A stretch of DNA of 64,000 nucleotides, from positions 1 through 64,000 of the forward strand of contig CAWHYZ010000019.1 in assembly GCA_963833605.1 (NCBI GenBank), written 5' to 3'. Numbering within the stretch: the first letter of the stretch is position 1; every line of letters begins with the position of its first letter. This document shows, in pieces, positions 8,991 through 17,155 of this stretch. The DNA is from JAFAXD01 sp963833605. GTDB taxonomy: Bacteria > Pseudomonadota > Alphaproteobacteria > Rhizobiales > Xanthobacteraceae. Under the pieces are notes generated by a model. It ran no database searches and was not told the DNA's origin. It saw only the letters and a list, made by a program, of their open reading frames with translations. The translations under genes were made by a program, and so were the position numbers.

Positions 8991-9096
8991 CGGTTCAACT
9001 CCTGCCTAGTACTTTAGGCGACAACTCGTTGGCTGAAGAGCAACCAGCCAAAGCGAGGTCGCGGCTCTGATAAGCTAACCAAGTATACACCAAAAA

Positions 9097-9291
9097 TTCA
9101 ACGCCATCGACGGCCGGCCGGTAGACGGCTTTTTTGCGCTGCTGATGCCGGCAAATGCCGACCCGGAACACCTGCATGCACTGGCATCGGTGGCGCGAGT
9201 GTTGCGCGACCCGGCGCTTGTACGCAAACTCCGCAACGCTCCCGACAGCATGCAAGCGTATCGTTGCCTTGTCGCCGACGTGAACACGTAA
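9097..9291 (+). pseudogene. C-terminal fragment of a PtsN/EIIA-Ntr-like phosphotransferase protein
   Basis: The frame reads FNAIDGRPVDGFFALLMP, then ANADPEHLHALASVARVLRD and PALVRKLRNAPDSMQAY up to TAA 9289-9291. This matches the second half of PTS EIIA (fructose/nitrogen-type) domains, normally about 150 residues. The first half, with the phosphorylated histidine, is not found upstream and there is no in-frame start. It is therefore a remnant. Confidence 0.6.
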
Positions 9292-9966
9292 ATGCGACCA
9301 GGGCGGACGACTTGCGAAAGCCCGCTGTGCCCCCGATAGCCGACAAATCATTGCATCGCAGCGAACCGACGCGATGTACCAAGAGGCGACATCCTGGGAC
9401 GTTCGAGAGACTAACCTTTGCGCCTAACGCCGCGCCAACCTGTGTTCTTCGGACGGGGACATTGAAAGGGCCAGCACTTGCGAGCCGGCCGGCCTTGAGA
9501 TCAACGAGCGTGGATCTCCTTCTCGATGCAGAGAGTCCGACAAATCTTAAACTCAAATTCCTAGATTAGCCCGCCAAATGTCAAGTCGACAGAGACTATC
9601 AGCGTACGACGACGCCCCGGCGAACAGCGGGCCTGCGCACGACAACGGCCCTGCAGGGAGCCACGGCGCCTCTCCGCACGACGACAGCCGCCACGATTGC
9701 CACGGCACTCGCCGCCGAAGACAACGCCCCGGGGGCAAACATGGGCCCGGCAGCAAATGTCTCAGCTCGCGGCCACGACTCCGGCAACGAGACTTGCTAC
9801 CAACAGCACTGTGCGTGTCGTTTTCAGTATCGCTTCTCCTATTCAGACGCGCTAGTGACCCTCGAAAGCGCAAGCCCGAATTGATGCAAATCAATCCGGA
9901 CTAGTGAAATTGGACTATCGGAGGCCTTTTGGCCGTCTAGTCTCGCTAGCGTCACCTGAAGGGAAC
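9292..9966. other. 675-base stretch without a recognisable gene
   Basis: Short open frames occur on both strands, but none carries a recognisable motif and starts are not supported. Between 9601 and 9710 there is an imperfect internal repetition of CGCACGAC-like blocks, which gives Arg/Thr-rich or Val/Arg-rich translations. This looks like low-complexity noncoding or degraded sequence. Confidence 0.4.
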
Positions 9967-10464
9967 ATGAGCAGAATTGAAAATGGCAGAGCGCGTGCAG
10001 TCGCCGACCTTGCCGAAGGACTGATCCTTGCGAGCGTCGAGATTGCGGCTCCCCCGGAGCGCGTTTTCCCAGCGCTTGTCTCGAAAGAGGTCTGCGAGTG
10101 GTGGGTTCGACCCGGCGTCTTCGACACGAGGGAGTGGACAGGCGATGTGGGCGTGGGTGGCCGCTGGCGAGCATCGGGCATGGACGCCAAACGCCCTTAC
10201 GTCATCGAGGGCGAATTCCTCGAGGTCGATCCACCGCGGAAGCTCGTGCACACCTGGCACAGCGTTGGGGCGCCAAGCGCGCCGACGACGGTGACCGACG
10301 TCCTGGAACCGCTCGATGGCGGAACCCGCATCACTCTCCGACACTCTCGCTTCGCCGCACCCTTCGTCGCACCCGGGATGTGCATGAACACCTGCATCGG
10401 CTGGGAAACGAGCTTCGAGCGTCTCGCGGAAATCCTAACGATAGGGTTCGTTCCGAGTTCTTGA
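9967..10464 (+). CDS. SRPBCC/AHSA1-domain protein
   Basis: A 165-residue START-like (SRPBCC) protein of the AHSA1 group. Its features are ASVEIAAPPERVFPALVS at the N-terminal strand and helix, WWVRPGVFDTREW, VGVGGRWRA, LEVDPPRKLVHTW and the C-terminal helix GWETSFERLAEIL. These domains have a hydrophobic cavity and bind small ligands, or help in stress responses. The function here is unknown. ATG 9967 was chosen because a GAAGGG lies before it and the domain begins about 20 residues in; a GTG at 9904 is in the same frame. It is isolated in the accessory patch, with no operon partner. Confidence 0.8.
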   Translation: MSRIENGRARAVADLAEGLILASVEIAAPPERVFPALVSKEVCEWWVRPGVFDTREWTGDVGVGGRWRASGMDAKRPYVIEGEFLEVDPPRKLVHTWHSVGAPSAPTTVTDVLEPLDGGTRITLRHSRFAAPFVAPGMCMNTCIGWETSFERLAEILTIGFVPSS

Positions 10465-10499
10465 CCGTGGTCTACGAAGACGGCCTACCGCGTGCGATG

Positions 10500-10619
10500 C
10501 AGTTTGTGCCGGGCCGCCAGCATAACGATCAGCTCGCGATGACCCAGCGCCAACGCGCTCCTCGTCATGATTAGACCGCTATTCGGGTTGCGCGCGAAGG
10601 CCGCCACGGCACGCTCGGA
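10500..10619 (-). pseudogene. fragment of an ABC_sub_bind (PF04392-like) substrate-binding protein
   Basis: On the minus strand the reading is SERAVAAFARNPNSGLIM followed by TRSALALGHRELIVMLAARHKL. This is the strongly conserved central stretch of this family, usually followed by PAVY. Here it runs into an unrelated HRTR and a stop. About 40 residues remain of a protein normally over 300 long. Confidence 0.5.
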
Positions 10620-10716
10620 TGATCGATGGACAGAGCATGTGTAGCCGATGCCCGTAGCCGATCCGCTCCAGCTCTGCATCAACTAAAGTCCGCGACGTTG
10701 CCCATTACGTTTGGTT

Positions 10717-12571
10717 CTAATTCGCAGTCAACAATTCTACTTTCGTGTTCGCTAGGATAAGCCGCTTAGCGAGCAGAATTGCCAAGTTACGGACAATCTT
10801 TTGACCCGCCCGCGGGTTGCGGCTACAGAATTCGTGGTAATCTGAAAGCGATAGCTCGAGGCATCTAACCGATGTGTCGGCCAATACATCCGCCGTCCGT
10901 CGTTCCTCGATCAAAGACATTTCGCCAAATGCCATCCCTCGCACCAGAGATGCCAGCCGAACGCCGCTGGGCAACTTAACGCTCACCATACCGCCTTCGA
11001 GAAAAAACAGCGACAATGCCGGGTCCCCCACTGCAACGATTTTTTCTCCAGTGTGATATATCCGTCGGATGCAAAGCTCGGCTAGTGCATCGAGTTCTTC
11101 CTTTTTAAATCCGGTGAGAAGTGCCTGCTCACTCAAAGACGCAATATTTTTTTGAATGTCGTATCCGCCGTAACGGTAAATGATCTGATCCTCAGCCCAC
11201 TCAATGGCTTCATCGAGCTGATCAAAGCGACGTATATGTTGCAGGTCTTTTAGCCAAGGGGCAATCACGGGCCAGCCCAAGGAGCTGTCCTCCAGGCCAG
11301 AGAGAACTGCGGTCGTACTTTGGCGGCTTAGGTCACGCATACAGTCTGTAAGCAATCGCGCGGCGGCGTTCGTGATAGCTGGGACACGACGAAAATCGAG
11401 AAGCACAAACGGCGGGAATTGTTGGGAGGTGAGTTGACGCGACACATAGTCAATCGTTGCAAAGCTGAGCGCACCCACGAGTTCGATGATCCGAATATCC
11501 CCGGAGCGTTCGTCCAGAATTTCCTGTTCATGCGGTTGGCGCCCGCGACGAGAGGAAATGCCTGCGATATCATAGTCCGCATTGATACAGGTCTTCACGT
11601 CGCCGTTGCGGCCAAGTACGTGCAGGTCAAAATGTGAGGACAACTCTTCGCATATCCTTAAGCCACGCACGCTATTGCCATGGTCATCAAGCCGTGGAGA
11701 AAACGTTCCGAGCCCGAGCTGGGCGGGCAGTGCGGCGATGATGCCGCCTCCAACACCGCTCTTGGCGGGAATTCCGACCCGGTAGATCCACTCGCCAGCG
11801 TAGTCGTACATTCCCGAGCTGGTCATCACTGACAGGGTACGCGCGACTGCATACGGCGATAGAACTTTCTCTCCGCTGACAGGGTTTATACCGCCATTTG
11901 CAAGTGTGGCTGCCATGACGGCAAGATCGCGTGCGGTTACGAGGATCGAGCACTGGCGGAAGTAAACGTCCAACACAGCATCGACATCCCCCTCGATGAC
12001 ATTATACGTGCGCAACAGGTATGCGATGGCGCGATTACGATCCCCGGTTGCGCACTCCGACAAGAACACCGCGTCATCTACGCCCAGTTGCCTCCCGGCG
12101 AACCGGCTCAAGGATTCCCTAATGCATTCAAACGCGTCTCGGCCTTCCGCCTTGTACATCAAGCCAGAACAAGCGATCGCGCCGGAATTAACCATCGCAT
12201 TGAACGGGCGATTTTCTGAGTTTAATCGAATTGAGTTAAAGGCATCGCCGCTAGGTTCCACGCCGATTGTTTCCTCAACCGCTTTGGCGCCGACCGTCTC
12301 CAAGTGCCAGCGCGAAAACAAACGCCTTGGATATCGATTGGATTGTGAAGGGAATTGCGCTGTCCCCCACCTCATAAACATAGCCGTCAATTGTTGCGAG
12401 GCTAATTCCAAAATGGGCGGGATTGGCTTTAGCGAGTTCTGGGATGTAATTGGCGACCGCACCACTGTTTTCAGCAGCTTATTTCTTTAAACTTTGCTGA
12501 AGGAATTGCAGTAGTGGTGGTGTTGATTTTACTCGCCGAATTTTTGCCTGCAACCGCAGGTCAGATATCAT
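10717..12571 (-). pseudogene. glsA: glutaminase A fused to STAS and cyclic-nucleotide-binding domains, broken by a stop and a frameshift
   Basis: The downstream part is intact: glutaminase core (ETVGAKAVEETIG, NAMVNSGAIACSG, ECATGDRNRAIAYLL, AKSGVGGGI), a STAS domain (IRIIELVGALSFATIDYV onward) and a C-terminal cNMP-binding domain (GEKIVAVGDPALSLFFL, MAFGEMSLIEERR). The N-terminal part, GAVANYIPELAKANPAHFG to QSISKAFVFALAL, containing the catalytic Ser-Lys motif, lies in another frame. One extra base near 12300-12305 separates the two. Upstream, the same frame carries TAA at 12479-12481, where family members have an aromatic residue, and can be followed back to ATG 12571. Two independent lesions make a real pseudogene more likely than a sequencing error. 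An intact enzyme would hydrolyse glutamine to glutamate and ammonia. Confidence 0.75.
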
Positions 12572-12758
12572 CTCGTTCACAACGCCCCCGTATCATTTCG
12601 CAGTTTTGAAAATTGTTATCGAACAGGCATTCGAGCAAGTAAAGTGCCAGCGTTGTCGCGCCAATGGCGCGCCTAATGGACAGGGGACCGAGGAAACCCA
12701 ATGCTGCGCGCAGGTTTCTGTCGTAATGGTGCTCGCTGGCTGTTGTTTCTTCCTTCAT
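12561..12758 (-). CDS. small hypothetical protein upstream of glsA
   Basis: A 65-codon frame beginning MKEETTASEHHYDRN at ATG 12758, preceded by GGGAGG at five to six bases, one of the best ribosome sites in this patch. Its TGA (12561-12563) overlaps the inferred glsA start (12569-12571), as expected for translational coupling. The middle (GFLGPLSIRRAIGATTLALYLLE) is moderately hydrophobic; no family is recognised. It may be a genuine leader-type small protein or chance. Confidence 0.4.
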   Translation of the reverse strand: MKEETTASEHHYDRNLRAALGFLGPLSIRRAIGATTLALYLLECLFDNNFQNCEMIRGRCERDDI

Positions 12759-13162
12759 TCGCGCCTCCCGAGCGCGGGGGGTGCCGTATGGACGGCACTA
12801 CGTGGAGGTGGGCATTACGGTGGCGGAGATGACGGTCTGGTGCTGCCGGATTACGAGCTTCTGCGCGGCTCTTCGAAAGCTATTCAGGCAGAGAGAAAGT
12901 CCGCAACCAATGACCTGACGCGTGCACGAACCGAGCGGTGCTAATCTTCCGGCCGAGTAGAGAATCATTTGTGTCGGCCGGATCGGCGAGCACATGCGCC
13001 ACCTGACCCATCGCAAACTGGCGAAAGACGCTCGCGCCTCGACAAGCAGCGGCGGCAATGTCATTGTTGCTCTTTATTGGGGCGGGTCTGGTGGACGCGA
13101 AACGGCGTCGGGATTGCCCACTGCGATTGCAACTCAACCCGGCTCCATCGGAGATGTTGGTG
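12759..13162. other. intergenic region upstream of the Bug-UbiD operon
   Basis: No gene is supported on either strand in about 400 bases. It should hold the promoter for the operon starting at 13163. The only clear signal is the GGAG at 13150-13153 before that start. Confidence 0.4.
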
Positions 13163-14131
13163 ATGTCTGCGCACAAGATTGCTGTGTACGTGACGGCCCT
13201 GCTCGCCATCCTGGTCGGAACAGCGCACGCCCAGGACTATCCGTCGCGGCCGATCGTAATCCTGTGCGGGCAGCCGCCCGGCAGCGGCCCGGACACGATG
13301 ATCCGCATCTACGCCGAGGTGATCGGCCGGAACGTCGGCCAGCGCGTCGTGGTCGACAATCGGACCGGCGCCGGCGGCATCCTGGCGGCGAACGCGCTGA
13401 CCCAGGCGCAGCCCGATGGCTACACGCTTCTGCTCGCGCTCGGCGGCATGCACACGATCGTCCCGGCAATGCAACGCCTGCCGTTCGACCCGATCAAGGA
13501 CTTCGAGTTCATCACCTTGCTCTATGCATCGTCGGGCCTGCTGCTGGTGCCGGCCACGAGCCCGGTCAAGTCGTTCGGCGAGCTCGTGACCTACATCAAA
13601 TCCAAATCCGGCGGCGCTTCCTACGGGACGCCGGGAATCGGATCACCCGCGCATCTGATGAGCGCCATGCTGGCCGATCGTCTCGGCGTTCCGATGACGC
13701 ATATTCCCTACAAGGGCGGCGGTCAGATCATTGTCGATCTCATCGCAGGCCGCATGGATTTCACCTTCCTCTCTTCGGTGCAGGCCAAACCGCATACGCA
13801 GGAGGGCACGGTGCGGGCGCTCGCGGTCGGCGGCCCCAAGCGCATGGACTGGCTGCCCGACGTGCCGACCCTCGCCGACCTCGGTTATGAAGACGTGACC
13901 ATCCAGTCCTGGTTCGGCATCGCCGCGCCCAAGGGAACCCCCGACACGGTGACGGCGCGGGTGCGCGATGAATTCATCAAGGCATCGGCCGATCCAATGA
14001 TCATCCGGCGCGCCGCTGAGGATAGCGCGACCATCATGACCGGTTCCCAGCAGGACATGCTGAAGCTGTTGGCCTACGATTACGATCGCCTGGGCAAGGC
14101 GGTGCGCGGGTTCGGGATCAAGGCGGACTGA
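13163..14131 (+). CDS. Bug/TctC family substrate-binding protein, first gene of a UbiD-molybdenum hydroxylase operon
   Basis: A 322-residue exported binding protein: the signal peptide MSAHKIAVYVTALLAILVG ends TAHAQ, then comes YPSRPIVILCGQPPGSGPDT. Family motifs VVDNRTGAGGILAANAL, MTHIPYKGGGQ and WFGIAAPKGTPDT follow. ATG 13163 was chosen because GGAG lies nine bases before it; upstream in-frame starts at 13154 and 13058 lack a ribosome site and would precede the signal peptide. The UbiD start follows the stop by two bases, so the two are translated together. It probably binds the acid that the downstream enzymes use. Confidence 0.92.
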   Translation: MSAHKIAVYVTALLAILVGTAHAQDYPSRPIVILCGQPPGSGPDTMIRIYAEVIGRNVGQRVVVDNRTGAGGILAANALTQAQPDGYTLLLALGGMHTIVPAMQRLPFDPIKDFEFITLLYASSGLLLVPATSPVKSFGELVTYIKSKSGGASYGTPGIGSPAHLMSAMLADRLGVPMTHIPYKGGGQIIVDLIAGRMDFTFLSSVQAKPHTQEGTVRALAVGGPKRMDWLPDVPTLADLGYEDVTIQSWFGIAAPKGTPDTVTARVRDEFIKASADPMIIRRAAEDSATIMTGSQQDMLKLLAYDYDRLGKAVRGFGIKAD

Positions 14132-14133
14132 CC

Positions 14134-15786
14134 ATGGCCCTCGCCGACACAATGACCGATACGACCACGGATCCGGCCGCACCCTATCCGGACCTGCGCG
14201 CCCATCTGGCGACGCTCGAACGGCAGGGCCTCGTCGTGCGTATCGACCGCGCGATCAACAAGGACACGCAGCTGCATCCGCTGGTGCGCTGGCAGTTTCG
14301 CGGCGGCTTGCAGGAATCCGACCGCAAGGCATTCCTGTTCTCCAACGTGGTGGATTCGCGTGGGCAGACATTTCGGTTTCCGGTGCTGGTGGGTGCACTT
14401 GCGGCGAGCGCCGAAATCTATCGGATTGGGATTGGTGCCAAGACCCTGGCCGAGATCGAGGCGATCTGGGCGCGAGCCTTGGCGAAACCGATCCCGCCGC
14501 GTGTCGTCGAGCGCGCGCCGTGTCAGGACGTGGTTCTGCTCGGCGATGAGTTGCGCGGAGAGGGCAACGGACTCGATCGCCTGCCGGTTCCGGTCTCGAC
14601 GCCGGGCTACGACTCGGCACCCTATCTGACCGCCACCAACGTCATCACGCGCGACCCGGACACCGGCATCCAGAACATGGGCACCTATCGCGGCGCCCTG
14701 AAGGCGCCGGACCGGCTCGGCGTGATGCTCTCGCCGGTGTCGGGCGGCCGCGCGCACTGGTTCAAATACAAGGCACGCGGCGAGAGAATGCCGGTGGCGT
14801 TCGTGGTCGGCGCCCCTCCGGTCGTTGCCTATACGGGGCCGCAGAAGCTGCATCCCGACATCGATGAACTCGTCATTTCGGGCGGGCTTGCCGGCGCGCC
14901 GATCAACGTGGTGCGTGGGAAAACGGTCGATCTGCTGGTGCCGGCCGAAGCCGAGTTCGTGATCGAAGGTTTCATCCGCACCGACGAGCTCGAACCCGAG
15001 GGGCCGTTTGGGGAGTCGCACGGTTATATCGCGCTCGAGGAATTCAACTTCATCCTCGACGTCACCGCGATCACGCATCGTCGCGAGCCGATTTTTCTGT
15101 CGGTCATCTCCCAGGTGACGCCGAGCGAATCGAGTGTGGTCAAACGCGTCGCCTACGAACCTCTGTTCCTGACGTTCCTGCGCGACCGGCTCAGCATCAA
15201 AGGCGTGATCCGGGTGTCGCTGCACGAGCCGCTCACCAACCTGCGGCCGGTGATCATCATTCAATTTGCCGAGGATGTGCCATCGACCGAAATCTGGCGC
15301 GCGCTCCGCGGCGCGATGTCGTTCCAGCTGTTTTGTGGAAAGATTATCGTGGCGGTCAATGACGATATCGATCCCCGCAATGGGGACGCCCTGCTGTGGG
15401 CGCTCGCATACCGGTCGAGTCCGCATCTCGACACGGAGGTCGTGCCGCATCGGGCGCGCGGGCATGGGCCGCGCGGCGATACGCGCAGCGAGGACAACTC
15501 ATCGCTCCTCATCGACGCCACCCGCAAGGGCCCGATGCCGCCACTCGCGCTGCCGAAACAGGAATACATGGAAGACGCCAGGCGGATCTGGGAGAGCCTC
15601 GGTTTGCCACCGCTGTCACCGCAGCCGCCCTGGCATGGCTATCAGATGGGGATCTGGAACGCGGCCTGGGACGAGGGCGCCGGCCGTGCTGTCGCCGGTC
15701 GCTATGCGGACAACGGCGCGCGCACCGCCAAGCGCCGGCGCAAGGACGTGGGCCCCGCCACTCCGATCGACCATCCGGATCGTTGA
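14134..15786 (+). CDS. UbiD-family decarboxylase
   Basis: A 550-residue member of the UbiD family, (de)carboxylases of unsaturated and aromatic acids that use prenylated FMN made by UbiX. The catalytic pair of glutamates is in the EGPFGE motif (E289, E294), and the cofactor region reads IQNMGTYRGALK. It is about 50 residues longer than typical bacterial UbiD (about 490-500), with an Arg/Lys-rich tail. No ubiX lies in the window, so the cofactor must be supplied elsewhere. It sits two bases after the Bug gene and ten bases before the FAD subunit of the molybdenum hydroxylase. That places decarboxylation next to hydroxylation, as for an aromatic or heteroaromatic acid. Ubiquinone synthesis is unlikely given this context. 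Confidence 0.88.
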   Translation: MALADTMTDTTTDPAAPYPDLRAHLATLERQGLVVRIDRAINKDTQLHPLVRWQFRGGLQESDRKAFLFSNVVDSRGQTFRFPVLVGALAASAEIYRIGIGAKTLAEIEAIWARALAKPIPPRVVERAPCQDVVLLGDELRGEGNGLDRLPVPVSTPGYDSAPYLTATNVITRDPDTGIQNMGTYRGALKAPDRLGVMLSPVSGGRAHWFKYKARGERMPVAFVVGAPPVVAYTGPQKLHPDIDELVISGGLAGAPINVVRGKTVDLLVPAEAEFVIEGFIRTDELEPEGPFGESHGYIALEEFNFILDVTAITHRREPIFLSVISQVTPSESSVVKRVAYEPLFLTFLRDRLSIKGVIRVSLHEPLTNLRPVIIIQFAEDVPSTEIWRALRGAMSFQLFCGKIIVAVNDDIDPRNGDALLWALAYRSSPHLDTEVVPHRARGHGPRGDTRSEDNSSLLIDATRKGPMPPLALPKQEYMEDARRIWESLGLPPLSPQPPWHGYQMGIWNAAWDEGAGRAVAGRYADNGARTAKRRRKDVGPATPIDHPDR

Positions 15787-15796
15787 CCTCGACATC

Positions 15797-16666
15797 ATGA
15801 AACCAGCTCCGTTCACCTACCACGATCCGCGCACCATGCCGGATGCGCTCACCCTGTTGGCCGAACTCGACAACGCCAAGGTTCTGGCCGGCGGCCAATC
15901 GCTGATGCCGATGATGAACATGCGCTACGCCATGCCCGACCATCTTGTTGATCTCAATCAAGTTGCTGGTCTCGCCGGCATCAGCAAACAGGACGGTCGG
16001 CTGCGGATCGGTGCGATGACGCGCCAGCGCGACCTCGAGCTTTCGGCCGACCTGGCCTCCGCCTTTCCGCTCATGCAGGAAGCGCTGCGCCACGTCGGTC
16101 ACCGCCAGACCCGCAACCGCGGCACGATCGGCGGCAGCCTGTGCCATCTCGATCCCGCCGCCGAACTGCCGGCGGTATGTCTCGCTGCCGACGCGAGCCT
16201 GCATGTCGCTGGCGCCGCGGGCGAGCGCCAGATTGCCATGGCGGATTTTGCGCGCGGCTTCATGACGCCGGCGATTGGGCCGGATGAGATCGTCACCGGC
16301 GTCAGCCTGACCGGATGGCCAGCTGGCCACGGCTTTGCGTTTGAGGAATTCGCCCGCCGGCAAGGCGACTTTGCGGTCGTCGGTGTCGCGGTGCTGCTCG
16401 CGGCCGATGCAGCCGGCACGCTGGTGCAGGCCGCGATTGCGCTGTGCGGTGTCGCCGATCGGCCGCTGCGCTGCGCGAGCGCGGAAGCGCTGCTGATCGG
16501 TGCGCGGCCGACGCCGGCAGCGCTTGCTGCCGCCGCCGCCGAGGCCGGCAAGATCGAGCCGACTTCGGATATCCACGCGTCGGGGGCCTATCGGGCGCAT
16601 CTCGCCACGGTCCTGACCGAACGCGCACTCACCCGCGCGGTCAAACGTCTGGGCGGAGTGCATTAA
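15797..16666 (+). CDS. molybdenum hydroxylase medium (FAD) subunit, CoxM-like
   Basis: A 289-residue FAD-binding subunit of the xanthine oxidase/CODH family. The FAD motifs are AGGQSLMPMMNMRYA (about 33-47) and TRNRGTIGGSLCHLDPAAELP (about 102-122), followed by a CO_deh_flav_C domain. It passes electrons from the 2Fe-2S subunit to the final acceptor. It starts ten bases after ubiD and ends one base before the small subunit. The M-S-L gene order is the one usual for CoxMSL-like enzymes. Confidence 0.92.
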   Translation: MKPAPFTYHDPRTMPDALTLLAELDNAKVLAGGQSLMPMMNMRYAMPDHLVDLNQVAGLAGISKQDGRLRIGAMTRQRDLELSADLASAFPLMQEALRHVGHRQTRNRGTIGGSLCHLDPAAELPAVCLAADASLHVAGAAGERQIAMADFARGFMTPAIGPDEIVTGVSLTGWPAGHGFAFEEFARRQGDFAVVGVAVLLAADAAGTLVQAAIALCGVADRPLRCASAEALLIGARPTPAALAAAAAEAGKIEPTSDIHASGAYRAHLATVLTERALTRAVKRLGGVH

Positions 16667-16667
16667 G

Positions 16668-17153
16668 ATGATCGACACTCGCCGGATCGCCGTCACCGTC
16701 AATGGTGTGACCCATGAACGCCGGGTCGAGACCCGGCTGACGCTTGGCGATTTTCTGCGCCACGAGCTTCACCTCACCGGCACCCACCTTGGCTGCGAGC
16801 ACGGCGTGTGCGGTGCCTGCACGGTGTTGGTCGACGGCCGCAGCACGCGCTCCTGCCTGATGCTGGCAGTGCAGGCGCACGAGCGCGAGATCACGACCGT
16901 CGAAGGCCTGGGCGATGGCGAGGCGCTCAATCCGTTGCAGGACGCATTCTGGGAGACGCACGCCCTGCAGTGCGGCTTCTGCACACCCGGCATGCTGATG
17001 ACGTTGACTGAACTCCTCAACGACAACCCGCAACCAGGCGAAGCGGAGGTGCGTGACGCCATTTCGGGCAACCTCTGCCGCTGCACCGGCTACCAGGGCA
17101 TTGTCGCGGCCGCGCTGCTCGCGGCCGATCGCATGCGAAAGCAGGGCGGCTGA
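16668..17153 (+). CDS. molybdenum hydroxylase small (2Fe-2S) subunit, CoxS-like
   Basis: A 161-residue iron-sulfur subunit with two [2Fe-2S] centres. The plant-ferredoxin-type site is CEHGVCGACTVLVDG with a later Cys; the helical-domain site is CGFCTPGM with CRCTGYQGI. It carries electrons from the molybdenum centre to FAD. It is one base after the medium subunit and two before the large subunit, as expected for equal expression. Confidence 0.94.
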   Translation: MIDTRRIAVTVNGVTHERRVETRLTLGDFLRHELHLTGTHLGCEHGVCGACTVLVDGRSTRSCLMLAVQAHEREITTVEGLGDGEALNPLQDAFWETHALQCGFCTPGMLMTLTELLNDNPQPGEAEVRDAISGNLCRCTGYQGIVAAALLAADRMRKQGG

Positions 17154-17155
17154 TC

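Noticed and set aside
9599..9787. A minus-strand 62-codon frame with Val/Arg-rich repeats
   Set aside because: Low complexity, no ribosome site or motif, and the opposite strand is equally open.
14134..15786. Role of the UbiD protein in ubiquinone synthesis
   Set aside because: It sits in a catabolic operon between a Bug protein and a molybdenum hydroxylase and is longer than the usual UbiD.
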